Numbered from the stretch's first letter, positions 34,281-42,785 are shown. The stretch: DNA of 45,148 bases from Clostridiaceae bacterium (GCA_012521705.1 JAAYLX010000052.1:1-45148); one strand, 5' to 3'. A program made the numbers and translations. Notes: a model not told the origin generated them from the letters alone.

Positions 34281-34775
34281 ATGCCAGGTGAAAAGAAATT
34301 TGGGTCTTCTCCATTCGGTTTTAATAAATCGGATGTCAATGCGTACATTGAAAAAATGATTCGTGAGTTTGACCAGAGACTTAAAGAAAAAGATGATGAA
34401 ATATCCAATCTTAAAATGCAGATCCGGGAGATGAAAACTCATTTTGATTCTGTGAGCCAGGAAAGCTCTCAATTGATGAAAGAAAAAGAATTGATAGCTA
34501 CTGCACTTATTCAGGCGCAGGAAAAAGCCGATGCGGTTCTGAGGGAAGCGAAACAACAGGCCCAGGAGGAAAAAATCAGGCTTGATCAGGAACTTGAAAA
34601 AGAAAGAGAGCAGATTATCGATATTAAACGCGATATTAAAGATATAAAAGACTATATTACAAGGATGCTGGAAAAGTTCCGGGCAGAGCTGGAACAATCT
34701 GAATCCTACATAGAAAACAGAGAAAATAAGTATACTCCAAATGAAAGCGTTGATGACACCGAGGCGGCAAGCTAA
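34281..34775 (+). CDS. DivIVA-like coiled-coil protein
   Basis: 164 residues. FGFNKSDVNAYIEKMIREFD near the N-terminus resembles the DivIVA domain entry (FGY-x-x-x-x-V-D-x-Y-L). A long coiled coil rich in Glu, Lys and Gln follows (about 30-140), and the tail is acidic. AAGGAG is 8 bases before the ATG at 34281; a TTG at 34272 lies inside that SD. DivIVA proteins mark curved membrane at poles and septa. The first DivIVA-like helix lacks the usual Phe-Arg membrane-inserting tip, so it may be a cytosolic relative. It is a single gene; the division-cluster divIVA expected next to ylmH is not there. Confidence 0.7.
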   Translation: MPGEKKFGSSPFGFNKSDVNAYIEKMIREFDQRLKEKDDEISNLKMQIREMKTHFDSVSQESSQLMKEKELIATALIQAQEKADAVLREAKQQAQEEKIRLDQELEKEREQIIDIKRDIKDIKDYITRMLEKFRAELEQSESYIENRENKYTPNESVDDTEAAS

Positions 34776-34814
34776 TTAATTTGTATAACCTTGAAATACT
34801 ACGTATATTATAGA

Positions 34815-34847
34815 TACCAGGGCTCTGCAGAATGCAGGGCCTTGGTA
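34815..34847 (+). terminator. Hairpin after the DivIVA-like gene
   Basis: ACCAGGGCTCTGCA pairs with TGCAGGGCCTTGGT with two wobbles around a 3-base loop. The T-run is lacking, so it is a weak terminator or a 3' stabiliser. Confidence 0.5.
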
Positions 34848-34880
34848 TAATTATATAAAAAACTATAATGCTCAATTGGT

Positions 34881-34958
34881 GGATAATTCCCGGATAATAA
34901 ATTTTGGCATAGTTGTACCGGATAATTCCCTGATGATTATTAACGTCATAGCTTTACC
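34881..34958 (+). repeat. Imperfect 39-bp tandem repeat, two copies
   Basis: Copies at 34881-34919 and 34920-34958. Both open with GGATAATTCCC, share CATAG near position 28, and end TACC. About 27 of 39 positions agree. A third, degraded start (TGATAACTT) follows. It lies in the intergenic space before the lrp-type gene. Confidence 0.7.
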
Positions 34959-35057
34959 TGATAACTTAAACACATTTATTATTCATTTATATAAAAATAT
35001 CAATTAAATTACTATAGACTTATTTTATTATCACGTTTATATTAATAGTTAAAAGTT

Positions 35058-35108
35058 GTCGCAAAGTTCGTAACAAAGGTTATCGAAAACCTGTCGCAAA
35101 GATCGTAA
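35058..35108 (+). promoter_or_regulatory. Direct-repeat operator candidate upstream of the Lrp-type gene
   Basis: GTCGCAAAGTTCGTAA at 35058 and GTCGCAAAGATCGTAA at 35093 differ at one of 16 positions. The 35-base period is about 3.3 helical turns. Between them lies GGTTATCGAAAACC, a short inverted repeat. The second copy ends 20 bases before the lrp-type ATG and borders its SD, so binding there would block expression. Lrp/AsnC regulators often bind arrays upstream of their own gene. Confidence 0.6.
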
Positions 35109-35128
35109 GTGTATTGGAGGTAGCAATT

Positions 35129-35611
35129 ATGGAAAAGCAAATTCTTGATATTTTAAGAACAAACAGCAGGATTTCTGCCAAAGACCTGGCGGTTATGCTG
35201 AATACCTCGGAAGAAGAAGTAAACGCTACAATAAGACAACTTGAGGAACGGGGAGTCATACTTGGTTATGACACACTGATTGACTGGGAAAAAACTGATT
35301 ATGACAAAGTCATTGCATATATCGAAGTCAGAGTTACTCCCCAGAGAGGGCAGGGTTTTGACAAAGTTGCTGAAAGGATTTATCAATATCCCCAGGTTTC
35401 TGCCTGCAGCCTGATGTCTGGAAGCTACGACCTCTTTGTGGTGGTAGAAGGAAAATCAATGAAGGAAGTGGCACTGTTTGTTGCGGAGAAACTGGCTCCC
35501 ATAGATTCCGTACTGAGCACGGCAACTCATTTCGTGCTTAAAAAATACAAAGACAACGGGATTATTTTTAACCGGGTTTCCAAAGATGAACGGGAGGCCG
35601 TAGTATTATGA
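35129..35611 (+). CDS. Lrp/AsnC-family transcriptional regulator
   Basis: 160 residues. The N-terminal winged HTH is ILDILRTNSRISAKDLAVML, then EEEVNATIRQLEERGVILGY. The C-terminal RAM (ligand) domain has AYIEVRVTPQ, VSACSLMSGSYDLFVVVEG and the helix-strand MKEVALFVAEKLAPIDSV. GGAGG is 7 bases before the ATG at 35129. It overlaps the aminotransferase gene as ATGA, so both are co-translated, and it very likely responds to an amino acid handled by that enzyme. Family members form octamers and sense amino acids. The repeat upstream is the likely autoregulatory site. Confidence 0.93.
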   Translation: MEKQILDILRTNSRISAKDLAVMLNTSEEEVNATIRQLEERGVILGYDTLIDWEKTDYDKVIAYIEVRVTPQRGQGFDKVAERIYQYPQVSACSLMSGSYDLFVVVEGKSMKEVALFVAEKLAPIDSVLSTATHFVLKKYKDNGIIFNRVSKDEREAVVL

Positions 35612-36780
35612 ATATAAAGCAATTAATTAAGAAAAACATACTGGAGACGCCTCCATCGGGAATCAGAAAGTATTTTGACCTTATAAGCGAGATGAAGGAC
35701 GCCATATCTCTGGGTATTGGCGAACCGGATTTTGAAACACCCTGGATTATCAGGGAAGAAGGCATTTACTCCCTTGAAAAGGGTAGAACCTTCTATACTT
35801 CAAATTCCGGGCTCACAGAACTGAGGGTTGAAATCTCCAATTATATGAAAAACAGATTCAACCTCACCTACGAACCTAAGAAAGAAATCCTTGTAACAGT
35901 AGGCGGAAGCGAGGCCATAGACATAGCAATACGTGCTTTTGCCGGCCCCGGAGACGAGGTCATCATACCTGAACCTTCCTTCGTGGCTTATAAAGGGTGT
36001 GTCATGTTTGCAGGCGCCACACCCGTAACCATAGAGCTAAGGGCTGAGGACAATTTTAAACTGCAGCCTGAACAGCTGTTAAACGCAATCACAGAGAGGA
36101 CTAAAGCAATAATTTTAGGATACCCCAATAACCCGACAGGGGCCACCATGCAGTATGAAGACTATAAAGCAATTGTTGAGGTCCTGAAAGATAAAGATAT
36201 TATAGTAATATCAGATGAGCTCTATGCAGAATTGACCTATAAAGGCAAGCATGTCTCAATTGCCAACTTCCCTGAAATGAAGGAAAAGACAATTGTTATC
36301 AACGGATTTTCCAAGGCCTTTGCCATGACAGGGTGGCGTATCGGATATGCATGCGGGCATCCCGATGCACTGGAGCAAATGACAAAAATCCATCAGTATG
36401 CTATTATGTGCAGTCCCACAACTGCCCAGTTTGCGGCCATTGAAGCCCTGAAAAACGGCGCTGAGGAAGTTCAGAGAATGGTTGAAGAGTACAACAGAAG
36501 AAGGCTTGTCATGGTAGACGGCTTCAGAAATGCAGGCCTGGATTGTTATGAACCTACCGGCGCATTTTATGTCTTCCCCGATCTGAGATCCACTGGACTA
36601 AGTTCTGATGAATTCTGCGAGCGTCTGCTCAGAGAAGAAAGAGTACTTATGGTTCCCGGAAATGCTTTCGGAGCCTGCGGCGAAGGATTTGCAAGAGCGA
36701 CTTACGCTACTTCCCTTGAGAATATCAAGGAAGCCCTTGCAAGAATCAAGAGATTTGTTGAGAAAGTCAAGAATAAATAG
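35608..36780 (+). CDS. PLP-dependent class I aminotransferase
   Basis: 390 residues, fold type I. The PLP lysine is about residue 236 in NGFSKAFAMTGWRIGY, preceded by VISDELYAELTY and by GYPNNPTGA. GIGEPDFETP binds the substrate carboxylate and RATYATSLENI carries the C-terminal Arg. Closest in layout to the Lrp-coupled aspartate/aromatic aminotransferase group (AspC/PatA/AraT) of Firmicutes; the specificity cannot be told from sequence alone. The start overlaps the regulator stop. A terminator follows. Confidence 0.93.
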   Translation: MNIKQLIKKNILETPPSGIRKYFDLISEMKDAISLGIGEPDFETPWIIREEGIYSLEKGRTFYTSNSGLTELRVEISNYMKNRFNLTYEPKKEILVTVGGSEAIDIAIRAFAGPGDEVIIPEPSFVAYKGCVMFAGATPVTIELRAEDNFKLQPEQLLNAITERTKAIILGYPNNPTGATMQYEDYKAIVEVLKDKDIIVISDELYAELTYKGKHVSIANFPEMKEKTIVINGFSKAFAMTGWRIGYACGHPDALEQMTKIHQYAIMCSPTTAQFAAIEALKNGAEEVQRMVEEYNRRRLVMVDGFRNAGLDCYEPTGAFYVFPDLRSTGLSSDEFCERLLREERVLMVPGNAFGACGEGFARATYATSLENIKEALARIKRFVEKVKNK

Positions 36781-36786
36781 AAAACT

Positions 36787-36814
36787 GGCAATAGCCTTCC
36801 GGCTATTGCCTTTT
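36787..36814 (+). terminator. Terminator of the lrp-aminotransferase operon
   Basis: Perfect 10-bp arms GGCAATAGCC / GGCTATTGCC with a 4-base loop, then TTTT. Confidence 0.88.
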
Positions 36815-36838
36815 AATTTACTATGTAAGTGGTTTTAT

Positions 36839-36988
36839 TTATTTTTTATTGTATTTTTTATTAAGCAATTTCATTTGTTCAACTATTAAATTGTCCAAAT
36901 GTCTGCTTATGTTGAGTATTACTTCCGCACTGTCGCCTGAGGAGATAGCTCTGTTAAGCCTGCTTCTTACCCTTTCAAGCTTCTTCAT
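36839..36988 (-). CDS. Spo0E-like aspartyl-phosphatase mini-protein
   Basis: 49 residues. The reading frame goes MKKLERVRSRLNRAI, a short turn, then ILNISRHLDNLIVEQMK. This matches the two-helix Spo0E family: helix 1 R-x-x-L-N, helix 2 with the S-x-x-L-D-x-L-I motif (SRHLDNLI). Spo0E proteins dephosphorylate Spo0A-P and so delay sporulation. GGGGGAGGG lies 8-9 bases upstream. It is on the strand opposite to its neighbours. The family call rests on short motifs, but length, order and SD agree. Confidence 0.77.
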   Translation of the reverse strand: MKKLERVRSRLNRAISSGDSAEVILNISRHLDNLIVEQMKLLNKKYNKK

Positions 36989-37169
36989 TGGTAATTCCCT
37001 CCCCCACAAGGAAAAACATATAAATTACACTTAGATAATAGCACAATAATCCCGCAAAGTCAACAAAAACCGCATCAATACTGCGTTTGCGACATTTTTC
37101 GTCATTATTTTTCATTTTTCTACAAAAATTAATTTCGAACGTTGGGATTTTCTGAAACACGTATGTGGC

Positions 37170-37198
37170 TTGAACTCATGTGATAAATATTGTATATT
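37170..37198 (+). promoter_or_regulatory. Promoter for fabI
   Basis: TTGAAC and TATATT are separated by 17 bases, about 120 bases before the fabI start. A perfect inverted repeat follows 9 bases after the -10. Confidence 0.7.
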
Positions 37199-37206
37199 AT
37201 TATTAC

Positions 37207-37238
37207 CAGTAATTATTACTAACTGATAATAATTACTG
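37207..37238 (+). promoter_or_regulatory. Large inverted-repeat operator candidate at the fabI promoter
   Basis: Perfect 12-bp arms CAGTAATTATTA and TAATAATTACTG flank an 8-base spacer and begin close to the expected transcription start. This is the classic place for a repressor site. The sequence is unlike FapR (TTAGTACC-type) or FabT (TTTGA-type) sites that I know, so the regulator may be another family. A hairpin role in the leader is possible, but there is no T-run. Confidence 0.65.
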
Positions 37239-37314
37239 TCATAGTTATGGCATCATTGCTGTCCATGACAGGGGATTGCCGTAATCACAAACATCAGAAA
37301 ACGGAGGTCTGGAA

Positions 37315-38085
37315 ATGGGAGACTTATTAAAGAATAAGAACATACTAATAATGGGTGTAAGAAATAAATGGAGCATTGCATGGGGAATAGCCAAAGCGGC
37401 AAAAGAGCAGGGCGCAAATCTGATATTGACCTATCTTGGAGAAAGGGAAAAAGAATCCCTGGACAAACTGATTGCCGGTATGGATAATGTCGAAACCTGT
37501 CCTTGCGATGTTACTTCAGATGAGAATCTGGATGAACTGTTTTCAAATATTAAGAACAAATACGGTGTGATCCACGGGGTTGTCCACGCCATTGCATTTG
37601 CAAAAAGCGAGGATCTTCAGGACACATTTGTCAATACATCAAGGGATGGTTTCCACACTGCCATGGATGTCAGCGTTTACTCATTGATTGCTGTTGCCAA
37701 AAGGGCCAAGGAATTGATGACAGAGGGCGGAAGCATCATTACTCTGACATACAGAGGTTCAGAAAAAGTATATCCCGGCTACAATATCATGGGAGTTGCC
37801 AAGGCCGCCCTTGAAGCAAGCGTACGTTACACAGCCCATGAACTTGGTGCGCAGAATATAAGGGTAAACGCCATTTCTTCCGGTCCAGTCAAAACCATGT
37901 CGGCCAAAGGTGTAAAAAACTTCTCTGACATTCTTGAAATTGTTGAGAAAAAATCTTTCCTCAGGAGGAACGTAACCCTCGAAGATCTTGGAGGTACCGC
38001 CGTGTACCTGCTAAGCGACCTGTCCTCAGGCCTTACCGGCGAAGTTCTTTATATTGATGCAGGTTATAATAATATGGGACTGTAA
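37315..38085 (+). CDS. fabI: Enoyl-[acyl-carrier-protein] reductase (NADH), FabI
   Basis: 256 residues, SDR fold. It reduces enoyl-ACP in the last step of each fatty-acid elongation cycle. The NADH-binding N-terminus is ILIMGVRNKWSIAWGIAKAA. Catalytic Tyr156 and Lys163 lie in GYNIMGVAKAALE (Y-x6-K), with numbering equal to E. coli FabI. SSGPVKTMSAKGVKNF and the C-terminal SSGLTGEVLYIDAGY are intact. ACGGAGGT is 6-8 bases before the ATG. A monocistronic gene with its own operator; no other fatty-acid gene is near. FabI is the triclosan target, so resistance variants would be expected at the known contacts. Confidence 0.95.
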   Translation: MGDLLKNKNILIMGVRNKWSIAWGIAKAAKEQGANLILTYLGEREKESLDKLIAGMDNVETCPCDVTSDENLDELFSNIKNKYGVIHGVVHAIAFAKSEDLQDTFVNTSRDGFHTAMDVSVYSLIAVAKRAKELMTEGGSIITLTYRGSEKVYPGYNIMGVAKAALEASVRYTAHELGAQNIRVNAISSGPVKTMSAKGVKNFSDILEIVEKKSFLRRNVTLEDLGGTAVYLLSDLSSGLTGEVLYIDAGYNNMGL

Positions 38086-38148
38086 TTTTGTAACAAATTG
38101 TTCATAATTTATTCATCATTATATTGCATAATTTAATTAATTTTATAG

Positions 38149-38183
38149 GCGGGTTTCTGGATATTAAACCCGCTATCTTTTTG
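38149..38183 (+). terminator. Terminator after fabI
   Basis: Perfect 8-bp arms GCGGGTTT / AAACCCGC with a 9-base loop, then TATCTTTTTGG. Confidence 0.8.
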
Positions 38184-38218
38184 GTTTGGGCAATGAATCA
38201 AAAAGAAGGAGGAATATG

Positions 38219-39172
38219 ATGGTTGAGATACAAAATCTGACTAAGGAATACGGAAAGATAAGAGCTGTGGACAACATCAGCTTCACCGTTGAAAAAGGTG
38301 AGATACTTGGATTTCTTGGGCCCAACGGTGCAGGAAAATCCACTACCATGAATATCCTTACCGGATATATTTCTTCCACTTCAGGAACGGTCAAAATTGC
38401 AGGAAAAGATATTCTTGAGAATCCATCGGAGGCAAAAAAGCATATCGGATACCTGCCCGAACAGCCGCCCCTTTACATGGATATGACTGTAAACGAATAT
38501 CTGGATTTCTGCGCGAATCTGAAATCAGTGTCCTCTAAAGAGTGGAAAAGCCAGAAAAAAGATATCATGGAGCTTGTGAAAATAACACATGTTAGCCACC
38601 GGCTTATTAAGAACCTTTCAAAAGGCTATAAGCAAAGGGTTGGGCTTGCACAGGCCCTTGTAGGAACTCCTGATGTCCTTATTCTGGACGAGCCAACCGT
38701 TGGCCTTGACCCGAAGCAAATCATTGAAATCAGGAAACTGATCAAGGCTCTCGGTAAGAATCATACGATTATTCTCAGCACGCACATCCTCCCCGAAGTC
38801 AGCGCGGTCTGCGACAGGGTAGTAATAATAAACAAAGGGCGCATCGCCGCTATTGATACTCCTGAAAACCTGTCCAAGATGCTGGCGGATTTTTCAAGGT
38901 TCTCGGTTACAATCGCAGGTCCTCAGAACAAGGTAAAGGACATTCTGTCAAATCTGTACGGAGTAAAATATCTGGAAGTAAGCAATAAAATGAACGATGA
39001 TGAGTACAGCTATATTATTGAGGCTGATAAGGATGTGGACGTAAGAAAACCCATGTTCAACCAGCTGGCTCAAAACGGTTTTCCGATTCTTGAATTAAAA
39101 TCGCTTAACCTTTCCCTGGAGGAAATCTTTATCCAGTTAACCACCACAGAAGCAAAGGAGGTCGCTGAATAA
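38219..39172 (+). CDS. ABC transporter ATP-binding protein (GldA-like)
   Basis: 317 residues. Walker A is LGPNGAGKSTTMNIL, signature LSKGYKQRVGLAQALVG, Walker B VLILDEPTVGLDPKQIIEI and H-loop STHILPEVSAVC. The C-terminal 100 residues are the extension seen in GldA/multidrug-type (ABC-2) ATPases. I chose the second of two adjacent ATGs (38219), 6 bases after AGGAGG. It begins a four-gene operon with overlapping or touching genes; the next start overlaps this stop. Substrate unknown. Confidence 0.9.
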   Translation: MVEIQNLTKEYGKIRAVDNISFTVEKGEILGFLGPNGAGKSTTMNILTGYISSTSGTVKIAGKDILENPSEAKKHIGYLPEQPPLYMDMTVNEYLDFCANLKSVSSKEWKSQKKDIMELVKITHVSHRLIKNLSKGYKQRVGLAQALVGTPDVLILDEPTVGLDPKQIIEIRKLIKALGKNHTIILSTHILPEVSAVCDRVVIINKGRIAAIDTPENLSKMLADFSRFSVTIAGPQNKVKDILSNLYGVKYLEVSNKMNDDEYSYIIEADKDVDVRKPMFNQLAQNGFPILELKSLNLSLEEIFIQLTTTEAKEVAE

Positions 39173-39879
39173 TGTTTGCCATTATGAAACGGGACTTCAG
39201 GTCTTATTTCAATTCACCCATTGCTTATGTTATGATAGGTCTTTTTATGTTCATAGTCAGCTTTTTCTTCAATGACTATCTGGCCTATGGTTCTTCGGAT
39301 ATAATGAGCGGAGTAATAAGCAATATGAGCTTTATTCTTCTCTTCTTCGTTCCCATTATGACCATGAGATCAATGGCGGAAGACAAGAAAAACGGCACCG
39401 AAGTTTTGCTTCTTACCTCCCCGGTACGGGTTACCGAGATTGTAATAGGTAAATATCTTGCTCTTATGGGAGTTTTTCTTATAATGACACTGTTCACTTT
39501 AATTTTCCCTCTTATTCTGATAATTTTCGGTTCACCTGACCTTGCTTTAATATTCAGTTCCTATTTGGGTTTCATACTGTATGGCGCGGTATTTGTTTCA
39601 GTCGGCCTTTTTGCCTCATCCCTGACTGAAAACCAGATTGTTGCCGCCGTAATCGGTTTTGTTTCCATGTTCACCCTTTATGCCATCAAGTTCCTGGCGA
39701 GCTTTTTCACCGGTTTTCTCTATGATGTCTTTACCTGGCTTTCTCTCAATGCAAGGTATAATGACTTTATGACCGGGATTATTGACCTCACATCAATAGT
39801 ATTCATGCTCAGCTTTGTTGCAGTCTTTATTTTCTTAACAGTCAGGGTTACAGAACGCAAACGCTGGAGTCAGGGGTGA
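39172..39879 (+). CDS. ABC-2 type permease (GldF-like)
   Basis: 235 residues with six hydrophobic segments, including PIAYVMIGLFMFIVSFFF, MSFILLFFVPIMTMRSMAED and IVAAVIGFVSMFTLYAI. RSMAEDKKNGTEVLLLTSPV is the intracellular block typical of this permease class. The start overlaps the ATP-binding gene by one base. It should form the membrane channel for the GldA-like ATPase and act with the following two genes. Confidence 0.9.
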   Translation: MFAIMKRDFRSYFNSPIAYVMIGLFMFIVSFFFNDYLAYGSSDIMSGVISNMSFILLFFVPIMTMRSMAEDKKNGTEVLLLTSPVRVTEIVIGKYLALMGVFLIMTLFTLIFPLILIIFGSPDLALIFSSYLGFILYGAVFVSVGLFASSLTENQIVAAVIGFVSMFTLYAIKFLASFFTGFLYDVFTWLSLNARYNDFMTGIIDLTSIVFMLSFVAVFIFLTVRVTERKRWSQG

Positions 39880-39883
39880 TAGT

Positions 39884-41305
39884 ATGAAAAAATTAAGGAT
39901 AAACAAGAAAAGTCTTAAATTCGGCTCTTATGCCTTTGCAAGCACCATAGTGGTACTTGCGATAATTGTGATATTCAATGCCCTGATTGGGTTGGACGTT
40001 GTAAGAAACAGGGTCAGATTTGACATAACCAAAAACAGGATTTTCTCATTGAGCGAAGAGAGCATAAACATTCTGGAGAATCTTGACAAGAATGTTGAAA
40101 TCATTATTCTCACCGAAGAGAAAAATTACCAGTATCCTGAGGTAACAGAGATATTAAATCAATACAATATTAAAAGCAACGGAAAAGTAACCAGAAGGTT
40201 TGTGGATATTGAAAAAGATCCGGGATTTGTAGAAAGGGAGCTGGACCCCGAACAGGTGAAAGGCATCAAATCAGGCAGCATTGTTGTTAAATGCGGTGGG
40301 AAGAACATCGTGGTTTCCGAAAGCGACATGATTGAATACGATTACAGTTACTACGGTATACCACAGGTTTCCGGCCTTAAGATTGAACATGCTTTTACAA
40401 GCGCCATCAATAATGTGACTGCTGATTTCACTCCGGTGGCATACTTTGCCCAGGGCCACGGTGAGTTTGGTCTGGACGAACAGCTGAAGGGGCTTAAAGC
40501 CACCATTACCGCCAATGGATATGAAGTGAAAGAGCTGTTCCTTGGTAATGAAGTTCCGGAGGATGCGTCAGTAATTATTTTTGCGTCACCAAAGACTGAT
40601 CTTTTGGCCGATGAGATGGAAAATCTCATGAAATACCTGGAAAATGGAGGCCATGCGATCTTTTTAATGGACGTTCAGCAGACCAGCAGTGAAATGACCA
40701 ATTTCAATACTGTTTTGGGAGAATATAATCTTGCTTTGAACAATGACTTGATATTTGAGGGAGATCAGCTCAGTTACTATCAGGATTTTAAGATTATTAT
40801 ACCGACGCCTCTTGAAACCGAGGTCACAACAAAACTTGATCCGGCGTTTTTAAGGCTTTATATGCCAAGCTGCAGAAGTGTGTCCGTTCTGCAGGCCGAA
40901 AAAGACTGGGTTACGGTGAATCCTATGCTTATGACATCTGAAAGATCCATTGGCAGACATATCCTGACCGGTGAAGAGGTACGAGGTCCTTTCATCCTTG
41001 GAGCAATTTCAGAAAACAGAAGCACAGGAATAAGCAGAATAGCGCTTATAGGAAATGCCCAGTTTATCTCCGACGACTGGATGAATTACAGCAATGACAA
41101 CGGCAAACGCTATATTATGTCAGCACTTAACTGGATGCAGGATCAGGACGGTTCAGTATATATTCCCTCCAAGAGCTTAAGTTCACAGCCCATACAGCTT
41201 ACTGCCCAGAGCAGGTTTATATCCTTCATTTCACTGTCATTCCTGTTTCCACTTGTAATAATCGGGTTTGGCATATTTGTTTGGATAAGGAGGAAAAACC
41301 TATGA
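39884..41305 (+). CDS. GldG-like ABC auxiliary protein
   Basis: 473 residues. One N-terminal membrane helix (FASTIVVLAIIVIFNALIG) is followed by a large extracytoplasmic domain starting RVRFDITKNRIFSLSEES, the hallmark of GldG-type proteins (NRIFSLSEES near residue 47). A second helix closes the protein (FISFISLSFLFPLVIIGFGI), with a short basic end. In gliding bacteria GldG partners GldA and GldF; in Firmicutes such sets serve unknown cargo or envelope remodelling. It is 4 bases after the permease stop, with GGGGTGAT before the ATG. Confidence 0.88.
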   Translation: MKKLRINKKSLKFGSYAFASTIVVLAIIVIFNALIGLDVVRNRVRFDITKNRIFSLSEESINILENLDKNVEIIILTEEKNYQYPEVTEILNQYNIKSNGKVTRRFVDIEKDPGFVERELDPEQVKGIKSGSIVVKCGGKNIVVSESDMIEYDYSYYGIPQVSGLKIEHAFTSAINNVTADFTPVAYFAQGHGEFGLDEQLKGLKATITANGYEVKELFLGNEVPEDASVIIFASPKTDLLADEMENLMKYLENGGHAIFLMDVQQTSSEMTNFNTVLGEYNLALNNDLIFEGDQLSYYQDFKIIIPTPLETEVTTKLDPAFLRLYMPSCRSVSVLQAEKDWVTVNPMLMTSERSIGRHILTGEEVRGPFILGAISENRSTGISRIALIGNAQFISDDWMNYSNDNGKRYIMSALNWMQDQDGSVYIPSKSLSSQPIQLTAQSRFISFISLSFLFPLVIIGFGIFVWIRRKNL

Positions 41306-42744
41306 CAAACTGGAAGAAGATCGCTGTTTTAGGGATTGTTCTTGTCCTCTTTGTCGCTGCATTTATCTTCCTGAGCAGAATGCAGAATGCCGATAATTCA
41401 GATTCCAATGAGGACAATCAGGGGAAACTTGCGGAAGTCAATAGCGAAGATGTATCAAAAATCATTCTGAAGCATGAAGGAACTGAAATAGTACTGACCA
41501 GGGAAGAAATAGAAGTTGAGAAAGAAACAACTGATGAAAACGGAGAAACAAAGACTGAAACAGAAAAAAAGAAAGTATGGACCAATCCTGATTTTGATGT
41601 GGACAGCTCAAGGGTGGACGATATAATAAGAGCGGCCGGAACGACTATAAACAGAACCATCAATGAAAACCCGGAAAATGTTTCCGTCTATGGTCTGGAT
41701 AATCCCCGGCTGGTGACATTTGTCCTGTCAGACGGCAAAGAAGTGACTCTGGAAATCGGGGGACAATCCCCTACCGGAGAGAGTCAATACGTCAGAAGAG
41801 CCGGAGAAAAAGCTGTGTATTCGATAGGCTCTTATGATGGCAAAAAATTGGCTTCGGGCAAGTTTGACATCATGGACAGAAATCTCTACGCAAAGGATGA
41901 CGTCTCCGAATCGGATATTTCAACACTGGCATTTTTCAAAAACGGTGATAAAGTTTTCGAGGCAGTATCGGATTCAGAGTCCGGAACATGGAATATGATC
42001 AGCCCGCTTAAAGTAAAAGCGGAGATGCTTGAATTCAACAAATTCCTGAAATGGATTTCCGGAATGAGAGCGTCTGAATTCATAGCGGAAAATCCTTCAG
42101 ACCTGTCCGAATACGGTCTGGACAAACCGACCTACGAGTTCAGCTACACTCTGGACGGAGAAACATACCGCCTTATATTAGGTTCAAAGACCGACAACCT
42201 GTATTATGCGAAAATGGAAGACCGTCCTCTGATATTTACAGTAAACGGCTCAGGTCTGAATTTTGTGGACCTGCCCCTGATTGACCTCATTCAGACCTTT
42301 ATTTACATCCCGGATATTTATGACGTGGAAAGACTTGTTATCGAAATGGACGGAAGAGTTGACTGGCTCTTTATTCAAGCCAACAGGGAAAATCCGGACA
42401 AGGAAGTATTCTACTTCAACGGCAGAAGAATAGAAGAGGAGGACAAGTCCCTTTTCAGAGGTTATTACCAGGGGGCTATTGGAATATCCGGAGATATGCT
42501 GTATCTGGATGCTAAGCCGTCAGGGAAGGCGGAAATCAGGTTAACATATACTATGAAAGAGGCAAAACCTGACAAAACTGTAGTGGTGGAGCTTATCCCC
42601 ACAGAAGACGGATATGGTTATTATCTTATGAGAAATGGCGAATACAGCGGACTTGTAATGGGGAAACGACAACTTGATGACCAGTACCTTGGAATCAGAA
42701 CATTTTATAAAAAGCTGATAGAAGGACTTAACAAGACCGACTGA
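41302..42744 (+). CDS. DUF4340-domain membrane-anchored protein
   Basis: 480 residues. One N-terminal helix (KIAVLGIVLVLFVAAFIFL) is followed by an outside domain with two repeated DUF4340-like halves. The pattern V-Y-G-L-D-x-P (VSVYGLDNPRL, SEYGLDKPTY) occurs twice, about 145 residues apart. A very charged linker (EVEKETTDENGETKTETEKK) lies near 75-95. AAGGAGG is 8 bases before the ATG. The start overlaps the GldG-like stop as ATGA. DUF4340 proteins often end GldFG-type operons; they are presumed to work with the ABC system, but cargo is unknown. Confidence 0.85.
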   Translation: MTNWKKIAVLGIVLVLFVAAFIFLSRMQNADNSDSNEDNQGKLAEVNSEDVSKIILKHEGTEIVLTREEIEVEKETTDENGETKTETEKKKVWTNPDFDVDSSRVDDIIRAAGTTINRTINENPENVSVYGLDNPRLVTFVLSDGKEVTLEIGGQSPTGESQYVRRAGEKAVYSIGSYDGKKLASGKFDIMDRNLYAKDDVSESDISTLAFFKNGDKVFEAVSDSESGTWNMISPLKVKAEMLEFNKFLKWISGMRASEFIAENPSDLSEYGLDKPTYEFSYTLDGETYRLILGSKTDNLYYAKMEDRPLIFTVNGSGLNFVDLPLIDLIQTFIYIPDIYDVERLVIEMDGRVDWLFIQANRENPDKEVFYFNGRRIEEEDKSLFRGYYQGAIGISGDMLYLDAKPSGKAEIRLTYTMKEAKPDKTVVVELIPTEDGYGYYLMRNGEYSGLVMGKRQLDDQYLGIRTFYKKLIEGLNKTD

Positions 42745-42785
42745 CCTACAGGAAATGTCAAAAAAATATAATTTTTATAAGTTTT

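Noticed and set aside
34881..34958. CRISPR array
   Set aside because: The 39-bp units are imperfect, adjacent with no spacers, and only two copies; no cas gene is present.
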